From: Haemonchus contortus
Lineage: Eukaryota; Nematoda; Chromadorea; Rhabditida; Trichostrongylidae
Reading direction: 5' to 3'
Length of the DNA: 64,000 nucleotides
NCBI GenBank assembly: GCA_000469685.2
Contig: LS997562.1
Location: 19,621,920-19,685,919 of the forward strand
A model generated the notes under the pieces. That model was not told the origin of the DNA. It saw nothing but the letters and a program-made list of their open reading frames with translations, and ran no database searches. The position numbers were made by a program, and so were the translations under genes. Of the stretch, positions 44,822 through 55,744 are shown one piece after another. The first letter of the stretch is position 1. Every line of letters starts with the position of its first letter.

Positions 44822-45087
44822 GGCTGCTTTCATAGTCCGCCGGCCGGCGTGCCACGAGGCAGTGCTAGGGGGAAGGGGGCGGCAGACCGTCAGTCGAGGG
44901 GCTGAAAACAAAGAAGAACAAGGACAAAAACCAAACAACCGAGGGCTTGTACAAATGATTTTTGATCTTGTCTCTCCTTGTTTACAGCCCTTCGAGGGGC
45001 TGACCCACCGTCTGCCCCATCCTCCCCCCCAGCACTGCCTCGTGGCACGCCGGCCGGTCGGCCGGACGGCGGACTATGAAAGCAGCC
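44822..45087. mobile_element. Foldback element with family B ends and a different core
   Basis: The ends are GGCTGCTTTCATAGTCCGCC and GGCGGACTATGAAAGCAGCC, the same outer 17 bp as family B. Inside, the arms are GGCCGGCGTGCCACGAGGCA and TGCCTCGTGGCACGCCGGCC, then GTCAGTCGAGGGGCTG/CAGCCCTTCGAGGGGCTGAC-like inner arms. None of the GCGACCAGTCGC modules is present. It folds as a long hairpin with a loop near 44930-44980. Confidence 0.85.
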
Positions 45088-45640
45088 ATTCAAAATGTAA
45101 ATTAGTGCCGAACCCGCTGAACATACTTGCGGTCAGCTATCACCTTGGGTTTTCGGACTGTGTATCAATTTCCTCGCGCTATGCAAAATATTCGTAGGGG
45201 GCAGCTTTGAAAAATATTACAAAGATTGCCAGTAAACTCATCGATGGCATTTCTATTCAACTTCTGGCGTTCAACAACTCAGCACAATTTAAGAAGGCTG
45301 TCGCAAAATCTAATATTTTGAGTCTGTTAGGCATCGCCGACGTATCTTGATATCTCCTTGCTCGCGCTCCTCTCGTTATTGATAGCTCAGTAATTCCTTG
45401 GTCAGTGGTCCTGCTTAGACATGACTTGCCCATGAGCTGATGTGAGAAAGGATTGTTTTAATATACTTTTAATCATGTTCAGTTCTTTCTTCTTGTTTTT
45501 TTTTGGTTTGTTTCTGTTTATTTTTTTTGTTGATCCTAGACCTAACATCTTTGCAGTCTAGTTCTTGTATTGCCAGGCTGTAGCGCGTCCTCGGGCGCAT
45601 AGTAAATAAATAAATAAATAAATAAATAAATATTTGCACA
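45088..45640. other. Stretch ending in a (TAAA)n microsatellite
   Basis: A run of seven to eight TAAA units lies at 45603-45632 after GTCCTCGGGCGCATAG. A tetranucleotide tail of this kind often ends a retroposed sequence, but no LINE frame is readable upstream. Confidence 0.45.
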
Positions 45641-45716
45641 ATAGCTTACGCATTCAGAACAGTCAGAGTGATTCTCGGTGGAAGTCGAATGCGGGGCGCA
45701 TCCCTGAGACGCATTT
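45641..45716 (+). repeat. tRNA-derived SINE, 3' part only
   Basis: ACGCATTCAGAACAGTCAGA, GTCGAATGCGGGGCGCATCC and CTGAGACGCATT match the last 75 bp of the 22858 copy. It is 5' truncated directly after the (TAAA)n run. Confidence 0.55.
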
Positions 45717-47290
45717 AGTTGTTGTTCATAGACTCAAACTTTGGACTTTATCCGCATAGTATTAGTCTAAAGTCTCTATCGGGCCACATTGGTTTTGCGA
45801 ATGAGTGAACTTCGTCTGAGTTTACCGTTAACGCTAGGCCACTCACTGATGATAAGCTCTTCATTTTTCAACTGTTCCGCCATACGTTATGTCATCGCTA
45901 GTGGTGACTTGTGGAAAAATTGTTACAAAAGAATGTTATGTCTTCGTTATCGTCATCGGATCGGTACCTGTCTGAACCATGAGAGCCTTTCATTCTTGGA
46001 GTGTCGATCAATCGGCGCCACACTCCTTTGGGTGGAAGGAAATGCTAACTTAGACATTTGCTAACCACCGGAAGTCTTGCATGGGCCATATATTCATTCC
46101 AAACACTACTGCTATTCTATTATAAATGAAAGTCATAATGGGGGACGGGGAGGGGGAGGAGGGGGGGGGATTGTTCCGAAGCAGGGTTGGCAGACGCCAA
46201 TAAAAATTTGTTTAAAATTGTTTAGTAAATGAAGTATATCTGCGGATTTGTGATGTTGGCTACGATGTACATTGAACATAGGTGTAAAAGTAAGGAACGA
46301 GTGTCAAGAAACCAACCATAAGAGTTTGAGGATTTTTTTGAGCTCAGGCATGGATGTGTTTTTGAATATGAAGATAGATCAAAATGGTCAAGCCACGAGA
46401 TAGACTATGCAACGGAAAATCGCCCCCCCCCCCCCCCGAGTAAACGGTTCAGGGTTTATTATTTGGCTTTTGGTCTACACGCTTTTGATGTTTCATGTGA
46501 ACACAAAGCATTTCTGTTTCGTCTAACGATGAGGCTATCAAAAATGAGTACATTTTCTTGATAAAATACATATTCTTTAGCCTTTTCCAACTCAACACTC
46601 GATACTGTGGAGCAGTAGAACGGATGGTGGCAAGGTTTCATTTCATTTAAGCCATTAACATCTTTATCGTCATTGGCATGTGAGTTTTTTCATTAAGTTC
46701 GCAATAGAGGATTTGTAAGCTTCTTCAGAAGGACTTTGAGGCCTTCCTCTTACCTTCTTAATATAAACTTCCCGTGAGGAAAACCTACTTACAGACGAAC
46801 AAATCCTTACACATTTTTCACATGAGACTCCACTTCGGGATATTTTTGAAGTTCCTAGTGAGAATGGTGCCGCTCTTCAGACACAAGTGAATCTGATTGT
46901 ATTTTCCAAACACGAGAGGAAACGCCTGTCCCCATGGGACGTAAGGAATTAGCCGCATACATATGTACATGAAAAATTTCATAAGGTTTTTTCTCATTTA
47001 TTCTTCACCAGTTGGCCTGCACACGGTGCCGTGCACGTCTCATGGCTTCTAATAAATAATTCCCCCTGATAACCTCAAGCGTAATCGTTTTAGCAACGTA
47101 GTGCATTGCCCTTTTCGGAGAAAGTAGATATACCGTTAGGACCCAACTAATAGCGTCATAAGTCGTCTTATCAAGAGCGCACATATGACGACCACCTATG
47201 TACATTCGTTTATGCACTCGTTTGTGAATTTCGCCACATAATCTTCAAAGACCTTCAGGAGGGATTGTCGTTTTTGGATTCCCCACTTTC
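45717..47290. other. Stretch with two weak - strand ORFs and G/C runs
   Basis: An open frame at 46459-46641 (MKPCHHPFYCSTVSSVELEK...) and one at 47005-47250 (TTYDAISWVLTVYLLSPKRA...) have some coding flavour, but splice choices give rival frames, so neither is called. A G-rich run at 46140-46170 could form a quadruplex; a run of C lies at 46423-46437. Confidence 0.3.
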
Positions 47291-48240
47291 CCTTTGCCCC
47301 TTCTCCCAATTCCAGTCCTGCCACCCGTTATTAGTCCCCCCCCCCCTGCCGCCTGCATCTCTAACAGATTTGAAAGTCCCAGGTCACCAGGTCCAAATCA
47401 ACAGCTTTCGCGTAAGCCCCGCCTTCAGTGGGCGGAGTCCGGATGTGCCACCTAATATTAGTGTTCTTAAGTTGCCGTCCGCCCCTAATATTAGTGTTCT
47501 CAAGTTGCCATCTGCCCCTCTGCCCAATTTGAACGCTCCAAATTCAAATTGGTCCAAATTAACAACTTTTCCGATCCCAGTGAGCGGGGTCTACATATGA
47601 CACTTGCCATTAGTTTTCCTATCTTCCCACCTGAACGCCTGCCAAATTTGAAAGCTCCATGTCCAAATCAACCACTTTTGGGCAAGTCCGCCTCCAGCGC
47701 GCGGAGTCTACACATGCTCCTTGCCATTAGTTTTCCTATCTTGCCATCTACATCTCTACCAAATTCAAACGCTCCAGGTCGAAATTGGACGAAATTAACG
47801 TTTTTCGCGCGAGTCCCACCCCAGTGGGCGGAGCCTACACATGCTGTCTGATAATAGTTCCGAAGTTGTCATCTGCACCCTACCAAATTTGAATGCTCCA
47901 GATCCAAATAGGTGCAAACTAACGATTTTTGCACACATCCCGCCCCCAATGGGCGGAGTCTACACGTGCTCCTTGCCACTAGTTTTCCCATCTTGCCATT
48001 TTCACCTCTAAGAAGTTGAAGCGCTCCAGGTCGAAATTGGGCAAAATTAAATATTTTCGCGCAATTTCAGCCTCCTGTGAGCGGAGCCCAGTTCGGCTCT
48101 CGCGTTCCCGAGTAATTCGGTCAATCCACACTTGCTACCTGGCATAGCTGCTCCAGTTCGATTTCCAGAAGGCGCCATATTAGATCGCTGCAAACGGACA
48201 AACATACAAACAGATTTTGTAGTTTATCTATAGTACGTAT
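47291..48240 (-). mobile_element. Helitron-like element with ~125-bp tandem units, inverted
   Basis: The core (A/G)TGGGCGGAG(T/C)C-TACACATG recurs near 47430, 47583, 47700, 47825, 47950 and 48076, mostly 117-126 bp apart, with CGCTCCAGGTCGAAATTGG-like partners. The right end, read on the - strand, gives TCTGTTTGTATGTTTGTCCG, like the tandem TCTG sequence after the 5' end at 11405. The ends are not sharply defined. Confidence 0.5.
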
Positions 48241-48756
48241 TATACAAAATATTCACATGTAATCCGAAAAAAGCACTCGTGCGAACTAAAAACGTGTTTT
48301 GCATAATATTTTATTGGCTTTTCCAATATTAAAACAACCATCATTTGGGCGTACGTAAGACTTGTTGATCATTAGCGCATGTGCCTTTCACTGATTGAAT
48401 ATTATCGTGACCAAAGTAAGTGTGAGCTCAACTCGCTTTCAATGACAACAGCACAACAAGGGACGCATGGCAATAACCGTATTCACGATCAGATTCAAAA
48501 GTAGTCTCACTTATGTGGCTGTGATGAATTATGAAGTTTCAACGAGGAGGAACAACGAAGGCTTAGAGCATTTATAAGCATTTCCTTTTGTTCCGTTAAT
48601 TACCAATTTCCTGGGGCGGTAAAGTCTTCATTCGACCCTATCTAGAGCCTAAGTAGCCGACTGGATCGCGCTACTCAAGGTACACGAGGTATAGCATTCC
48701 TTTGTTCAGAAGTTACGTGAAGAAACCTTACCATAGCACTGGCAACGCTCCTAGGA
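48241..48756. other. Stretch with no recognised gene
   Basis: AT-rich flank between the tandem-repeat element and an RTE relic. Confidence 0.35.
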
Positions 48757-48965
48757 TTTGTTTGATTTCCAATCAGTAACCGCCCTAGTCCAGCGACCAT
48801 CACGATATCGCATAATGTGTTGGGCCAACCTGATTTTTGATTCCTCAGCATCGACGTCAGTGGTCTTCATTCGTTGGTGAAGTTCGAAACCATTTTGTTC
48901 CCGCGTGTATAGAGAAATTCCAAGCATGGTCCTCTCTATAGCACGTCTAATAACACTAACTGCGT
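48757..48965 (-). pseudogene. RTE-type LINE, C-terminal relic
   Basis: Reads SVIRRAIERTMLGISLYTRE, QNGFELHQRMKTTDVDAEES, KIRLAQHIMRYRDGRWTRAV then TDW. This is the ERxMLG ... KIRWAGHxMR ... DxRWTxAVxDW block at the end of RTE polyproteins. Similarity stops after DW, so the copy is broken at both ends. A different frame of the same DNA looks like a membrane exon and misled me at first. Confidence 0.75.
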
Positions 48966-50059
48966 ATTATATGTACTGCTTTCAAAGGTCAAACTTTCCG
49001 AGTTGTACACCACTGCACGAAGAACCACAATGGCGAAAGAGTGAACGCACAGCCGGGTTTTTTTTTTTTTCTCAGTAAAGCATTACAGGGGTTGGGGGAA
49101 CTTGAGACGATTCAATTGTGCCTGTGATTGAAAAAAGTATCAACTTGTACTTCATGCAGATTCATTCACTGAGTAAATGCTTGCGAATACTTACTTGCAG
49201 TCTCTAGCATATAGCACAAAGTAGTGAAGTATGAAATGAAGTACACTTTGGGAAACAACCTCTGTTCTTCTATTACCAGTTGGGCCGCCCGGCTAATCCG
49301 GACTTTTCCCCTTATGGTAGGGTTGTAATAAATCGGCAAATCTACCCCTCTTCATTTGGAACAAATAATATTCTTCGGAACACGAAATTCGACAGAAGAC
49401 TAATAGGGCATGCAAAATGCATTAAAAATGAACCGATGCTTACGCCAATAATCAAAAGTCTCAATCTGTTGCTGTTCATTTTGAAAACGGTGACCCATTG
49501 AAGGTTCAAGCAACTAAAAGAACGAAAGAACGGCTCTTACAAATGCTGTCGAGCCATGCCACTATCAATTTTTTTTAACAATGATATATTTCCTCTCTCT
49601 ACGGATATCTCTACGGATATACCATTGAATGAGTATCCAAGTTTATCAGCGGTCGGATAAGTTTCGCCAAGAATGAGATCGAAGGGAAAAGAAGCAGTGA
49701 CTCTTCGTTGAGTCGCAAACTTTGCTGGGTAGCGGTCGTAACTTGATAGCAAAAAATGAACCGATCTCTATCTCCTTGAAATTCGGTACTCTTAGTTGAT
49801 TCCTATTACTGCGCTTTCCTTTCATTGCATTTACATGCTTTTTTTCAAGTCTATGACTCATTCATGGACTTAAAACTTGAGAGAAGGCGTGGTTCATTGT
49901 AGATGCACAAAAGGCATTTGTACGTCATTTAGGCTTTGTATCTATGTGGAAGTGGCACAGCCTGAACCAACACAGGCCAGCCTCACGGTCCACTGCGTTA
50001 CAAGATGAATATACAATATGACCAATAAATAATTGATAAAAGTGATAGGCCAAGCTTAT
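48966..50059. other. Stretch with one - strand exon candidate
   Basis: At about 49541-49752 a - strand frame (RRVTASFPFDLILGETYPTA, DKLGYSFNGISVEISVERGN) ends at a good donor, gtaaga. Its acceptor is not clear and two frames are open. It would be a separate gene from the one ending at 50060. Confidence 0.35.
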
Positions 50060-50930
50060 TTATAGAAATGATGGGGTAACAAACATCCTTTCGACGAATG
50101 AGCTATCCCCGGCTGGATTCTCTGTCAATAGAAGATCGCACTGAAGAGGATGACGGACCACGGTACATCCATACAGACCAGGTATGGTTTTCAGGAGTTG
50201 GGAAACAGTTACAAGAGTAGAAGTGGTTATGACAGCCAGATCAGTTCCATGACGATTTTGCTTTGTTCCAGACGTACATTGTATTCGACGTTGACCAAAT
50301 TTGGACTGCTTCTGAAACAATCAGTATTAAAAGACTGGCGAAGAAAGGTCTCGTCGCTTATCGTTTTATGGTGAGATTGGAATCATCTATGAGAAAATGC
50401 TCCAAAACCTGACAACGTAGTAAAACAGAAACTTCAGTAATTTTTATGAGCAATGAGAAGAAGTACAACCGGCCAGCTCCTATGATATTGTGGAAGGCAA
50501 TATAAAAAGTTCTTCTCGGTATAGGCTCCAGTATTACAAGCGTTATCACGCAAAACTCGGTAACCAGTTTGCCCAGCGTATTCTACTACGCGTCTGTCGC
50601 AGACTGGGAAATCGACATGACCGTCTCGTCACCTTTAAACCAGGCTCGAACTCCATACTTTCTTCATGCTCATTTTCGCCTCATAAAGACCCGCTAGGGT
50701 TTTGCTAATCATCGTGTACATCAAGATGGACTAAATGAAGAAGTGAAGTCGCACAGCTTACCGAACGTCTCCCCTTCTGTCCATTTCTCTTTTTGGCTAT
50801 CGGGACGAGAACGCTGTTCATGTAGCGCTTCGGGGAAATTCGAGTGGAGTGTTTGGTGCACACCCAACAAACCCTGGAGTAATGTTGTTTTTGTTGTTGT
50901 TGAATGTTGTGTTGTGACTTGATGCGACAT
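50060..50930 (-). CDS. Unknown 185-aa protein, complete three-exon gene
   Basis: Exons 50762-50930, 50467-50603 and 50060-50311 chain in phase (1, 0) and give 185 residues. Exon 1 starts MSHQVTTQHSTTTKTTLLQG and ends with donor gtaagc. Exon 2 (acceptor GATTTCCCAG) reads VCDRRVVEYAGQTGYRVLRD, NACNTGAYTEKNFLYCLPQY, HRSWPV; the donor gtactt is weak and gttgta three bases earlier is an alternative that removes one Val. Exon 3 (acceptor TTGTTTCAG) reads KQSKFGQRRIQCTSGTKQNR, HGTDLAVITTSTLVTVSQLL, KTIPGLYGCTVVRHPLQCDL and ends VERMFVTPSFL. Six or so cysteines lie in the last two exons but there is no signal peptide. No family is recognised; it may be lineage-specific. Confidence 0.65.
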
Positions 50931-51006
50931 TTTACTGTGCGTCTATTTTATGTACTTTCTTTAATAGACAGGGCCAGACTTTTTTAATACGCTCATATCA
51001 TAATCG

Positions 51007-51278
51007 AAAATCAGGAGGGGGAACATATCGTGCGGTATTGTAATGGCCGTTGGACCAAGGCGGTTACTGACTGGACTCTTTGGGACGGCAGACGAAGAGC
51101 AAGACGGCCGCCAGTGCGATGGTCAACCTTCGCGGGAGCCCTAAACGAAAGCAATACTATGCCTCGCGTCCCTCGAGCGGAGACGATCCGCTGAACTACT
51201 CGGGCTCGCGAAAGGGGCGAATAGAGAAATCACCAGCGCTCGCTCAAGGAAGTCGATAATAAATGGGACGACAGGTGA
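51007..51278 (+). pseudogene. RTE-type LINE, C-terminal relic
   Basis: KIRRGEHIVRYCNGRWTKAV, TDWTLWDGRRRARRPPVRW, STFAGALNES, then after a stop RNHQRSLKEVDNKWDDR and TGA at 51276. This extends further to the C-terminus than the 48757 relic and gives the GRPPxRW ... DDR ending of the family. An in-frame stop kills it. Confidence 0.8.
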
Positions 51279-51767
51279 CAGGTGATTCTCAGATCAAAGA
51301 AGGGAATACTCCATAAGGATCGGAGTGAGAACTTGATGTATACTTCCATGCTGTATAAACAAACCTTGAGCGACCTCTCAGTACTTACACTAATCTCTCC
51401 TCCCTCTCTGCTTGAAAGTAAGCTGTGTTTTGGAGTTCGAAAGTTCAAATGCGCAGTATGCCTCGAATGAGTTGTTTGCTTTACTGACATAAGGAAGAAG
51501 TTAGGAAATAAGATGAGAAATTCCAGTATAAATGGAGGTCGCACAGCGAGCTGAATGGTAATTGAGACTTTGGAGACACTTAACTTCGTTTTCAATATGA
51601 AAAAAAGGCTAGTGGATCCTCGAACGTACAAGAATTTCTAAGATCGCGACAGTCTCGACTTTCTCTCGCGAAGGCTACCTGCGCGGTGAATTCCACCGTG
51701 CGGATAACCTATGCGAGAGAATTTCTTCTTCTGTGTGATCTCGATATTCACATGCTCAAGGAGCTTC
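51279..51767. other. Stretch with ambiguous open frames
   Basis: A - strand frame at about 51377-51485 (KANNSFEAYCAFELSNSKTQ) has a fair acceptor but runs into TAG at its donor, so it is not called. Nothing else is recognised. Confidence 0.3.
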
Positions 51768-51930
51768 CACCTTCCTCAGACCGGTCAACTGGCCGGACTC
51801 GTTTGGGAGAATAAAATCACCAATTTGCAAATCAGATAGCCACCACGACGCACTGTCTAGGCCAAATACGCGTTCATTACGCACTATGATTCTAAATGGG
51901 AGTCGAAGGTGAGGCATATCCCAAAGCGGG
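51768..51930 (+). repeat. tRNA-derived SINE, 5'-truncated copy
   Basis: Keeps CCGGACTCGTTTGGGAGAAT, the ACGCGTTCATTACGCACTAT block and the tail CATATCCCAAAGCGGGAA. The tRNA-like head is missing. Confidence 0.6.
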
Positions 51931-52165
51931 AACTATCAACGCCAAAACCTGATCACCGCTGGACCCTGTTGCCTAAATGTTACAAAACAAGTCCAATATG
52001 TGTGTATCTGGGAAGAAAGCTAATACCTCGGTCAACTGGGCCTGAGAAAGAGTGTTAGCATCTATTTGTCACCATCTGATCACCATAGTTAACCGCATCC
52101 CCCTTATCTAAACAATTGTGAAGCTGAGCTTCTTGTGCCTATTATAATATTCTTCTGCATTACAG

Positions 52166-54923
52166 ACAAATGCGCCGACACGATACCTCGTCAAGCCTAA
52201 TTCGGGTGTCTTGGAAGATAGCAAGCCGGTGAAAGTAGGTCCACGCTCAGAACTAACCAAGATGATACGATTTGTTCGATGATGGTACGAATTAAGGTAA
52301 AGATCGCCTTATACGGGAATCGTCATAACCCACAGCATATACTTATTCTGCAGGCGGTAGAAATTTTCTCAAAAGAGGAAGGAAAAACTGTAAGCAACGC
52401 TTAAAGTTCCGAAATCCTTCTACTTCTATTGGAAAGCAATGTATATATGGTTGATGGGAACTGAAATGATAGCTCAATTGCGACGACGAAATGCCGAGCG
52501 TTTAGCTCAATCAAGTTGTCCTTTTTGAAATCTCTAATCGATGGTACGATGTCTGCATTCCTCCACGCAAACCTTTGTGCATTACTTACAATGAAGGCGC
52601 TTATACGAAAACTTACTATGGGAGGCTCTTGTCGTCTATGTTGTCTTGGTAATGATGGGTAGTATCATGTGGTAGGATCGCCATCAGAAATAAACAAAAA
52701 TTCGCTTATTTCTTCCTGTCCCTGCTTTTCTTCTCACCCCGACACATCAACTCACTTTCGCTCTGCTGTATGTCCCAGCAATCCATTCTAGTGTGGTCAC
52801 TTCCTTCCGATTGTATCGGCTTCTCTTTATGATTCTATAGCTGTGGATTTATGTAGGTATGGAATTCCCGTACTCTAGAACGTCAATGTGTGCAAGAAAT
52901 CAAATTTATGTTAGGAACTACGCTCAGTGACGTTGACAAAGTGACAAGATTCACAGATACGAGTAAGGTGAGAAAGTTCTCTAAAAATTGTAGTTATAAG
53001 CACTTAAAAACTTGTCTTTAACGCTATACATTAATTCATTACTTTTCTGGGATCCATTTCGTACACTTTTTTACTGAAAAAAGTTTCGCACAGGGGGCCT
53101 GGCTGAGAGTTGCCCATTCCGAAGTAAAATCGAATGAGTTACTCTTTCATGAATATGGTCAGGGGCAGGTGATCTTATCCATATATAGCCGGTCTGATCC
53201 AATAAATGTTTATGGCAAGAATGTCAGAAATTATCTAATTCTACCCTGACAAGAATTCATCATGAGTAGACTGCGGGTACCATGGATTCGAAAGGCTACG
53301 CTTCCTTTCCTCTGAATACGGGGAACTGGTGAACTCAAATGGCGCCTCTGCGGCAAGTTCTTAAAGTTTGGACGGCTTTGTTTTTGTTAGGATAATCCCG
53401 CAATAGATGGTTTCTATAGAATATGTATCATGATGGATGAGAATAGTTGCCCAAGGAATGGCAAGGTAATAGGGTGTGGATAAGGAGGTAAGCAGAGGTA
53501 AGGGGGTGTAGTCGACCAGTAGTTTAGAGAAGAAGTGGGAAGCCCACATTCCCATTCTTTAGGCTGAACATAGCAGCTAAATACATAGGTGGTAGCGAAC
53601 CATCGAAGCTTCTAGACCATACATAGGTAGAGGTTCTTGAGAATGAAAGGTCCGTGAGGTCACATTTCATAACCGGGTAAAAGTAGTGTTGAATTTCAAT
53701 GAGAAAAACTTCAGGAAACACAAGAATATGTGGCGAATGTACTTCAACTGAGCAACGCTAGAGGAGAGAAAAAGAAGAAAGAACTTGAAGGTGCGTACGA
53801 GTTTGCACGTGAGACCTTTTTGCTTCAATTGCAAGCGGATTTCAGATTTACTTGAGATGTTAAAAGCCGATAACGGTCGCCTGCTGTACAATATTGAACA
53901 GACAACTCGTTTGAGAGATATAATCAAAGAACAGATCAAACACAGGTAACATTTTAATCCGCTTGACAATAAGATATGATGATGAAGTAACTGGTCTCTT
54001 CTGCATATACAGTTGTTTCTATTCTATCGTACCATTCCATAGCGATCCTCTACATCCTACAATCAACTCAAGTTGATATCTGAGGCCCTTTAACTCTTTG
54101 CACGCCCTGAACCCGCTCGAATCCCGGATCGATACCCGCATAGGCCAACCAAGCCTTCCATCCCTCCGGGGTCGGCTAATTGGTACCAGTCTCGTTTGGG
54201 AGGATAAAAACACTGACTTGTACATCGGCTGGCAGTCATTATATAGGTCACATACGCACTCATTACGCCACTACGATTCTGAATGGAAGTCGAGTACGGG
54301 GGCGCATCCCTCAGACACGATTGATTAACGCCAAAAAACTCTGCCCTTTAACCTTTTACTTTATCCATCGCAATATTCTGCTCTCTGTAGTCAGCCCTTC
54401 TGTGGTCCCTTATATCTAAATATAACAAGACTACTGAGATGATCACTCCGCCACCAATAATTCCTACGTCAGATACAATCGCGGGTTAAGGGAGAAATGT
54501 CATGGTGATCTTGCAATGCAATCAGTGTCACGATTCTGCTACAAAGCACTTTATGCTATTTCCCTCGTAATCATGAGATCAGATACTGCTGAACAAGCTT
54601 CAAACAATGTGTTTTTAGGAGAGATGTAACCGGCAACAAGCTCATGAAGATTGTATCACTTGAAAAGGAGCAGGAAACTCTGAAAGTAGAGGTACGGCTT
54701 AATAGCTTCCTTCAAGAACTTTCAGAATGGTTAAAGATTGAATAATGAGCTCCACACTTGCTCGAAGGCGATCCTACGAAACATGTTATATGTATGAATA
54801 CTCGAGAACCTCCGAAGCGCAGTCAGGACTACAGTTTAAGCTTGTCATTGAAATTGCAAGGGCTACAAGTTCGAGGCTGGTGAGGCTCGGAAATGTTACC
54901 TAATCGAGTGTTGCATCGTATGA
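52166..54923 (+). CDS. MSP/VAP-like domain and coiled-coil protein, 5' end missing
   Basis: Six exons chain in phase: 52166-52234, 52354-52389, 52857-52967, 53715-53790, 53846-53945 and 54619-54691. A likely last exon is 54861-54923 (TGA). The first reads TNAPTRYLVKPNSGVLEDSK, the APxRYxVxPNxG strand of MSP domains (as in VAP proteins, which bind FFAT motifs at the ER). The next two give AVEIFSKEEGKT and VWNSRTLERQCVQEIKFMLG. From exon 4 the sequence is a heptad-like coiled coil: QEYVANVLQLSNARGEKKKK, ELEDLLEMLKADNGRLLYNI, EQTTRLRDIIKEQIKH, KLMKIVSLEKEQETLKVE. No transmembrane anchor is seen. The putative last exon ends in Cys-Cys-Ile-Val, a CaaX-like tail that could replace the anchor; this is inference. 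The N-terminal half of the MSP domain was not found. A SINE lies in the intron after exon 5. Confidence 0.6.
54104..54331 (+). repeat. tRNA-derived SINE, copy in an intron
   Basis: Begins at the B-box (CTCGAATCCCGGATCGATAC) and continues GCATAGGCCAACCAAGCCTT, GGAGGATAAAAACACTGACT and CATCCCTCAGACACGATTG. It lacks the A-box end and is in the same orientation as the host gene. Confidence 0.75.
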
Positions 54924-55326
54924 AAAAAGCAGAAAGTATTGCCGAAATTCTACACAATGCCATTTCCGTTCTGAACTCCATTAAGGGATACGCAAAGAAC
55001 TGTGATAAACTAGTCAGAGACGTTTATTTGTATCTTGCCAGACAGTCTGGTCTAGTACCTGAGCCCATTCTCAGAAAGCTCTTCTGCGGAGCCTGATTCC
55101 CTCTACAGTTACCTTTTAAGACGGAAGCAGTGGATCATTTCTGAAATAATAGAGACTAGCAGGCTTGAATGATCGAAACTACTTAGCGCTCAGCAAGGGG
55201 AGACGGGCGTTAGGAACGATTTTGAGTAATCGATTTGCCGCACACGGCTGTCGCGGACCACTCACTCGCCGTTATTACAGCTCTAGCGTTTTCCATACAG
55301 CTCAATCTATATGCGATCATTATTTT
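54924..55326. other. Stretch with a rival open frame
   Basis: A + frame from 54893 (MLPNRVLHRMKKAESIAEIL ... LRKLFCGA, stop at 55096) looks helical and may be coding, but it conflicts in frame with the last exon proposed for the gene upstream and has no clear acceptor. Confidence 0.35.
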
Positions 55327-55614
55327 ATGCATAATGCTACTATTAGTGCTTTTGTTCTTGTATTTCTTACCTACTGCTTCATCCTGCTAATTCCTTCGCG
55401 CGCGACGCCCCTCTCACCGCGACGCGACCATTTCGTTGCTAACGCACCACACCCCTCAGCAAGGATCACTGAGTGTGAACACGAGAAGCGTCTCTGTGAA
55501 GCGTTTATGCTACCCGTTAATACCAAAGCTCTGAGGAACTGTCTGATGTCCAATTTCGTAGATTTTAAGACAGAAGAAAAAGACAGAAGAAATAAATATT
55601 CCAATTCCAGATAG
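55327..55614 (+). CDS. Small secreted protein, probably single-exon
   Basis: From the ATG at 55327 the frame gives 95 residues. A typical signal peptide comes first (MHNATISAFVLVFLTYCFIL, LIPSRA), with likely cleavage after Ser-Arg-Ala. The mature part is hydrophilic: TPLSPRRDHFVANAPHPSAR, ITECEHEKRLCEAFMLPVNT, KALRNCLMSNF, then a charged Lys/Arg tail. Three cysteines lie in the C-terminal half and a dibasic Arg-Arg comes early, so processing to a shorter form is possible. The frame is open upstream to 55165, but the internal ATG is preferred because the leader follows it. No family is recognised. Confidence 0.5.
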   Translation: MHNATISAFVLVFLTYCFILLIPSRATPLSPRRDHFVANAPHPSARITECEHEKRLCEAFMLPVNTKALRNCLMSNFVDFKTEEKDRRNKYSNSR

Positions 55615-55744
55615 CCAAAACGGAGTATGAAATTCAATTGATTTGTGAGCGATTTCGCATAGGTCGTTCACCACAAGCAGTGAGCAAGAAATGAGTTATC
55701 ACAACTGGAAATCAAAAAATCTACATCATCGAACTATTGAACAA

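Noticed and set aside
44820..45197. 125-residue open frame on the + strand
   Set aside because: It lies in the foldback 44822-45087; both strands are open because the element is a GC-rich hairpin.
46140..46437. G and C homopolymer runs as a regulatory quadruplex
   Set aside because: Runs of this kind recur elsewhere (1961, 3029) without any gene-related position, so no function is claimed.
48734..48846. Apparent - strand exon rich in hydrophobic residues (GWPNTLCDIVMVAGLGRLLI) with a gtaagg donor
   Set aside because: In another frame the same DNA reads the RTE ending (IRLAQHIMRYRDGRWTRAV), which explains it better.
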